From Desulfurivibrio sp044068625 (GTDB lineage Bacteria > Desulfobacterota > Desulfobulbia > Desulfobulbales > Desulfurivibrionaceae): DNA of 64,000 bases. The stretch lies in NCBI RefSeq assembly GCF_044068625.1, contig NZ_JBIPKH010000013.1, forward strand, positions 28,782-92,781, read 5' to 3'. Positions 61,307-64,000 of the stretch are shown one piece after another. Within the stretch, counting starts at the first letter, position 1; each line of letters begins with the position of its first letter. The notes below the pieces were generated by a model. It was not told where the DNA came from. It ran no database searches and saw nothing but the letters and a program-made list of their open reading frames with translations. Position numbers and translations under genes: made by a program.

Positions 61307-61762
61307 TCAGTTAAAAACAACCCAGAGCCGACCGTAGTCGGTGTCGAACAGAAACGCTCCCGGTTCCTTGGCAACTTCAGCCCCGGCAAAATGATCCAGG
61401 ATCATCGCCTCGGGAATGTTCAGCTTGGACTCCCCGGCGGGATCGATCTTGCCCAGCAGGCTGCCCACCGCCATATTGGTGGCCTCCTTGGCAGTGTCCA
61501 GCATCTGTTCGTCGCTGATAGCCGCTTCATCGGCCCCGAGGAAGTTCATGGTGACATTGTGGGCCAGCCGTTTGGGCAGATAGATGGTGAAGCGGCCGGA
61601 CTGGGGCCCCTGGTAGGCGATATCGGCCCGGATATAGGTATCGTCGCAGACCAGCGCCTCGGGACCGGGAATCTCATCGACCGGCTCGAGAAAGGTGAAG
61701 AACATGGTTTCGAAAACTTCACCAAAAGTCTGAAAAATTAATGACCTGAACTGCCCATCCAT
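61307..61762 (-). CDS. CheX/CheC-like chemotaxis phosphatase
   Basis: 151 aa from the ATG at 61762 with GGAGG upstream. 'FGEVFETMFFTFLEP' starts the CheX-like fold, and 'TAKEATNMAVGSLLGKID' contains the E-x2-N pair used to dephosphorylate CheY-P. It lies between cheY and cheB, matching this role. Confidence 0.8.
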   Translation of the reverse strand: MDGQFRSLIFQTFGEVFETMFFTFLEPVDEIPGPEALVCDDTYIRADIAYQGPQSGRFTIYLPKRLAHNVTMNFLGADEAAISDEQMLDTAKEATNMAVGSLLGKIDPAGESKLNIPEAMILDHFAGAEVAKEPGAFLFDTDYGRLWVVFN

Positions 61763-61792
61763 CGGTCGAGCCTCCACGGCGGTTAAGGGGTT

Positions 61793-62236
61793 TTAAAAAT
61801 CCATATCATCTTCGCTGGCCGCCGCCGGCTGCGAAGGGGCTTCAACCTTGTGCTGATAGGCCTTCTCCAGGACTTCGTAAAGGATCTTCTTGATGCTCTC
61901 CGGCTGAAAGGGCTTCCTGACGTAACCGGCCGCCCCCAGGCGGCGGGCCTCATCCATCCGGGCCTCACTGGACTCGGTGGTGATGAAGATCAGGGGGATC
62001 CGCCGGAATTCCTCGTTGCGAGCAACCTCCCCCAACAGTTCCATCCCTCCCATCACCGGCATGTTGATATCGGAGAGAATCACGTCGATCCAGTTGTTTT
62101 CAAGAATATCCAGGGCCTCTTTACCGTGGGTGGCCTCAAAAAAACTGCCCACCGGCACCCCGGCCATCTCCACCGTCTTCTTGATAACCGCCCGCATGGT
62201 TGCCGAATCATCCGCCACCAGAATATTAAATGCCAT
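61793..62236 (-). CDS. cheY: CheY-type response regulator
   Basis: 147 aa. 'ILVADDSATMRAVIKKTVEMAG', phospho-Asp in 'DVILSDINMPVMGGMELL', Thr in 'FITTESSEARM' and Lys in 'GYVRKPFQPESI'. A ~20-residue acidic tail extends beyond the normal domain. Single-domain regulator acting on the motor or another output. Confidence 0.92.
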   Translation of the reverse strand: MAFNILVADDSATMRAVIKKTVEMAGVPVGSFFEATHGKEALDILENNWIDVILSDINMPVMGGMELLGEVARNEEFRRIPLIFITTESSEARMDEARRLGAAGYVRKPFQPESIKKILYEVLEKAYQHKVEAPSQPAAASEDDMDF

Positions 62237-62349
62237 TGCTCTTCCTTATTTGCTGCGGTTTGTTATTTTGCCAACCCCTTCGCTCCGCGCCACGACCACC
62301 CCGGGGAAGCAAGAAACCGGAAACATCAACGACTATAACCGCCTTTGCC

Positions 62350-63195
62350 TTAGAGTTGAAGCAGTTCTTCGGCCTCTTCAAGCTCGTGCAACAGGTTGGC
62401 CATGCACATATCGAGATGGGAACGGGTAATGCCAAAGCGACGCAGCCCCTCCCCCTGCAGCTTGGTGGCCAACCCGTCGGCCCCCACCCCGATCCCCATG
62501 GAGATCACCAGGGCGTTGCTCAGGGCGACCAGGGCGGCCAGGGGCTCCTTGCCCAGGACTTCCGGGTCGTGGTGGAGCATCACCGCCTGCTGAATCTCCT
62601 CGGGGAACTCCCAGTGCTTGAGGATAATTCCTCCAAGGTCGGCATGGCTGATCCCCAGAATCTCCTGCTCCACCTCGACAAACGACTTCTCGCCCTCGCT
62701 CACCCGGGCCATGATCCGTTCAAAATCGTCAGAGACAAAACTGCTCAGGAAGCGCTTGCCGATATCATGGAGCAGACCGGCGGTGAAGGCGGCGCCGCTA
62801 TCCACCCCCTGCACCTTGCCCACCAGCTGTTTGGCCATGATGGCCACCGCCACCGAGTGGCGCCACAACTCGCCCTGCTCCAGTTCATAGCCGGAGCCCA
62901 CCGCCCCTTTATAATAGCGGGCGCTGCTGCTGGTGATGATGATATCCTTGAGGTTTTTATCTCCAATCACCACCAGGGCTTCCCGCAGGGAGGAAACCTT
63001 ACGGGAAAGTCCGAAATAGGGAGCGTTGCAGATCTTCAGGACGTTGGCGGTTATCACCTCATCGTACTGGATAACCTCGGCCAGAAGACGGACATCGGTT
63101 TCCGGGTCGGCCAGCAGCCCCATCACCCGCTGGGCCACCTTGGGAAAGGGCTGAACATGTTTTACCAGGCTAAGAATCTCTTCCACTCTGCTCAT
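62350..63195 (-). CDS. HDOD-domain signalling protein
   Basis: 281 aa. 'HVQPFPKVAQRVMGLLADPETDVRLLAEVIQYDEVITANVLKICN' is a classical HDOD start, and 'AGLLHDIGKRFLSSF' keeps an HD-like motif. HDOD proteins are found with c-di-GMP and chemotaxis signalling, usually without proven catalysis. ATG overlaps cheD (ATGA). Sits inside the chemotaxis operon. Confidence 0.88.
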   Translation of the reverse strand: MSRVEEILSLVKHVQPFPKVAQRVMGLLADPETDVRLLAEVIQYDEVITANVLKICNAPYFGLSRKVSSLREALVVIGDKNLKDIIITSSSARYYKGAVGSGYELEQGELWRHSVAVAIMAKQLVGKVQGVDSGAAFTAGLLHDIGKRFLSSFVSDDFERIMARVSEGEKSFVEVEQEILGISHADLGGIILKHWEFPEEIQQAVMLHHDPEVLGKEPLAALVALSNALVISMGIGVGADGLATKLQGEGLRRFGITRSHLDMCMANLLHELEEAEELLQL

Positions 63196-63671
63196 AGCTC
63201 GAACTCCCCCCGGCCGGAAACCTTGAGGGTCGTCAGCCCGTTACCCACCGCGATGCTGATTGTGCGGTTACTGGAGCCCCCCACATCTTCCTTGGTGATC
63301 ATAATGTTGTTCTTCCAAAACATCTTGCGCAAGACGGCGTTATTACGCTTGCCGATATTGAAAATTCCCGAATTATCCATAATCTGACTGCCACCCACCA
63401 CCTTGACCACCAGCCGGGTTTTCACCGCCCCGAACTTGTAGGTCTCCTTGAAGAGCAGCGGGATTCCGGTGTCGGCGAACATAAAGGGTTTAGCCTGGGC
63501 CTTATTCTTGTCCAGCGACGAGTCCGGCAGCATATAGTGCAGCAGTCCCGCGACCTTGGCAACCGGGTCCCAGATGGCCACCCCGATGCAGGACCCCAGG
63601 GAATAGGTGATCAATACATCCTCGGGATTGTTGCTCACCTTCATATCCGAGATTCCAACGACGATTTTCAT
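63192..63671 (-). CDS. cheD: Chemoreceptor glutamine deamidase CheD
   Basis: 159 aa. 'ISDMKVSNNPEDVLITYSLGSCIGVAIWDP' includes the nucleophile Cys in SLGSC, 'GLLHYMLPDSS' the catalytic His, and 'FADTGIPLLF' follows. CheD deamidates receptor Gln and stimulates CheC/CheX phosphatases, which fits the cheX-like gene in this operon. Confidence 0.93.
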   Translation of the reverse strand: MKIVVGISDMKVSNNPEDVLITYSLGSCIGVAIWDPVAKVAGLLHYMLPDSSLDKNKAQAKPFMFADTGIPLLFKETYKFGAVKTRLVVKVVGGSQIMDNSGIFNIGKRNNAVLRKMFWKNNIMITKEDVGGSSNRTISIAVGNGLTTLKVSGRGEFEL

Positions 63672-63689
63672 GAAGCTTTTTCCCGCGAA

Positions 63690-64000
63690 CTATTTTTTCC
63701 GGTAGGCCGTGGAGGCGATTTGGCTGAACCCGTGTTTCAGACTGGAGATGCTTTCCGAGTGGCCGATGAAGAGATAACCGCCCGGGGCCAGGGCCTGATG
63801 AAACTTGTTGAGCAGCACCTGTTGGGTCTCCCGATTGAAGTAGATCATCACGTTGCGGCAGAAGATCACATCCAGGCCACCATTCCAGGGGAAATCATCC
63901 ATCAGGTTGAAGCGTTCGAAGCTGATCCGGCGGCGCAAAAACTCCTTGACCCGCACGTTTCCTTCGGCCTGCCCCACCCCCCGCTGGAAATATCTTTTAA
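63690..64000 (-). CDS. cheR: Chemotaxis methyltransferase CheR, C-terminal part (cut by window end)
   Basis: The open frame runs past base 64000. 'KRYFQRGVGQAEGNVRVKEFL', 'ISFERFNLMDDFPW', 'DVIFCRNVMIYFNRETQQVLL' and 'GGYLFIGHSESIS' are CheR landmarks (SAM-binding and acidic-loop region). It methylates chemoreceptor Glu residues. First visible gene of the operon cheR-cheD-HDOD-cheY-cheX-cheB. Confidence 0.93.
   Translation of the reverse strand, partial: KRYFQRGVGQAEGNVRVKEFLRRRISFERFNLMDDFPWNGGLDVIFCRNVMIYFNRETQQVLLNKFHQALAPGGYLFIGHSESISSLKHGFSQIASTAYRKK

Noticed and set aside
1..64000. CRISPR arrays, tRNA or rRNA genes
   Set aside because: No regularly spaced direct repeats, no tRNA-like cloverleaf and no rRNA segment were seen when reading both strands.

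Overview
The window looks like chromosomal DNA from a Gram-negative, sulfate- or sulfur-metabolising member of the Desulfobacterota (a Desulfobulbales/Desulfurivibrio-like bacterium). This is inferred from high GC, an outer membrane and exosortase, a DVU0298-like gene next to a CbiA/DsrN-like amidase, and a CheB/CheX/CheY/HDOD/CheD/CheR set. No rRNA or tRNA is visible, so the placement is tentative.

Region 1 (2-4267): the 3' end of an rfbB-like gene, then a GlrK-QseG-GlrR type module (membrane histidine kinase, lipoprotein, sigma54 activator). Immediately downstream lies a dense control region (about 4185-4616). It holds two sigma54 promoters of good quality, an intrinsic terminator that would make a ~57-nt transcript from the first, two 15-bp inverted repeats that look like activator sites, and a c-di-GMP-I (GEMM-I) riboswitch. 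The riboswitch has a legible antisequester/sequester arrangement over the Shine-Dalgarno of the first structural gene.

Region 2 (4617-29943, + strand): a long exopolysaccharide (EPS) operon. It contains a repeat-bearing surface lipoprotein, an O-antigen-ligase/polymerase-like membrane protein, a beta-helix protein, deacetylases, FemAB-like proteins, glycosyltransferases, a flippase, an Alg13/Alg14-like (PssE/PssD) pair and sulfotransferases. It also holds a complete GDP-D-glycero-D-manno-heptose set (GmhA, HddA, HddC-GmhB fusion) and an APS kinase. An internally deleted IS4-family element with perfect 20-bp inverted repeats sits between two sulfotransferase genes. The likely product is a sulfated, heptose-containing EPS.

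Region 3 (30018-44404, - strand): a sulfotransferase/FemAB/GT2/DUF218 group; a PEP-CTERM substrate with a near-perfect sigma54 promoter; an exosortase-EpsI fusion; and the EPS export operon (Poly_export protein, outer-membrane barrel, chain-length protein, ATPase, tyrosine autokinase, PAS-sigma54 activator, PilZ protein). TTCCG-N5/6-CGGAA repeats occur upstream of both the PEP-CTERM and exosortase genes. c-di-GMP and sigma54 therefore recur as control themes in regions 1-3.

Region 4 (44627-64000): mostly housekeeping and signalling. It has a B12-type radical SAM protein, a BacNav-like sodium channel, CorA, thioredoxin reductase, a hybrid histidine kinase, a CbiA/DsrN-like amidase, TPR and DVU0298-like proteins, and a frameshifted tatC. 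These are followed by a YkgJ-like protein, a 5-FTHF cyclo-ligase-like protein, a D,D-carboxypeptidase, MGMT and a chemotaxis operon cut by the window end. All assignments come from reading motifs; no database search was run.
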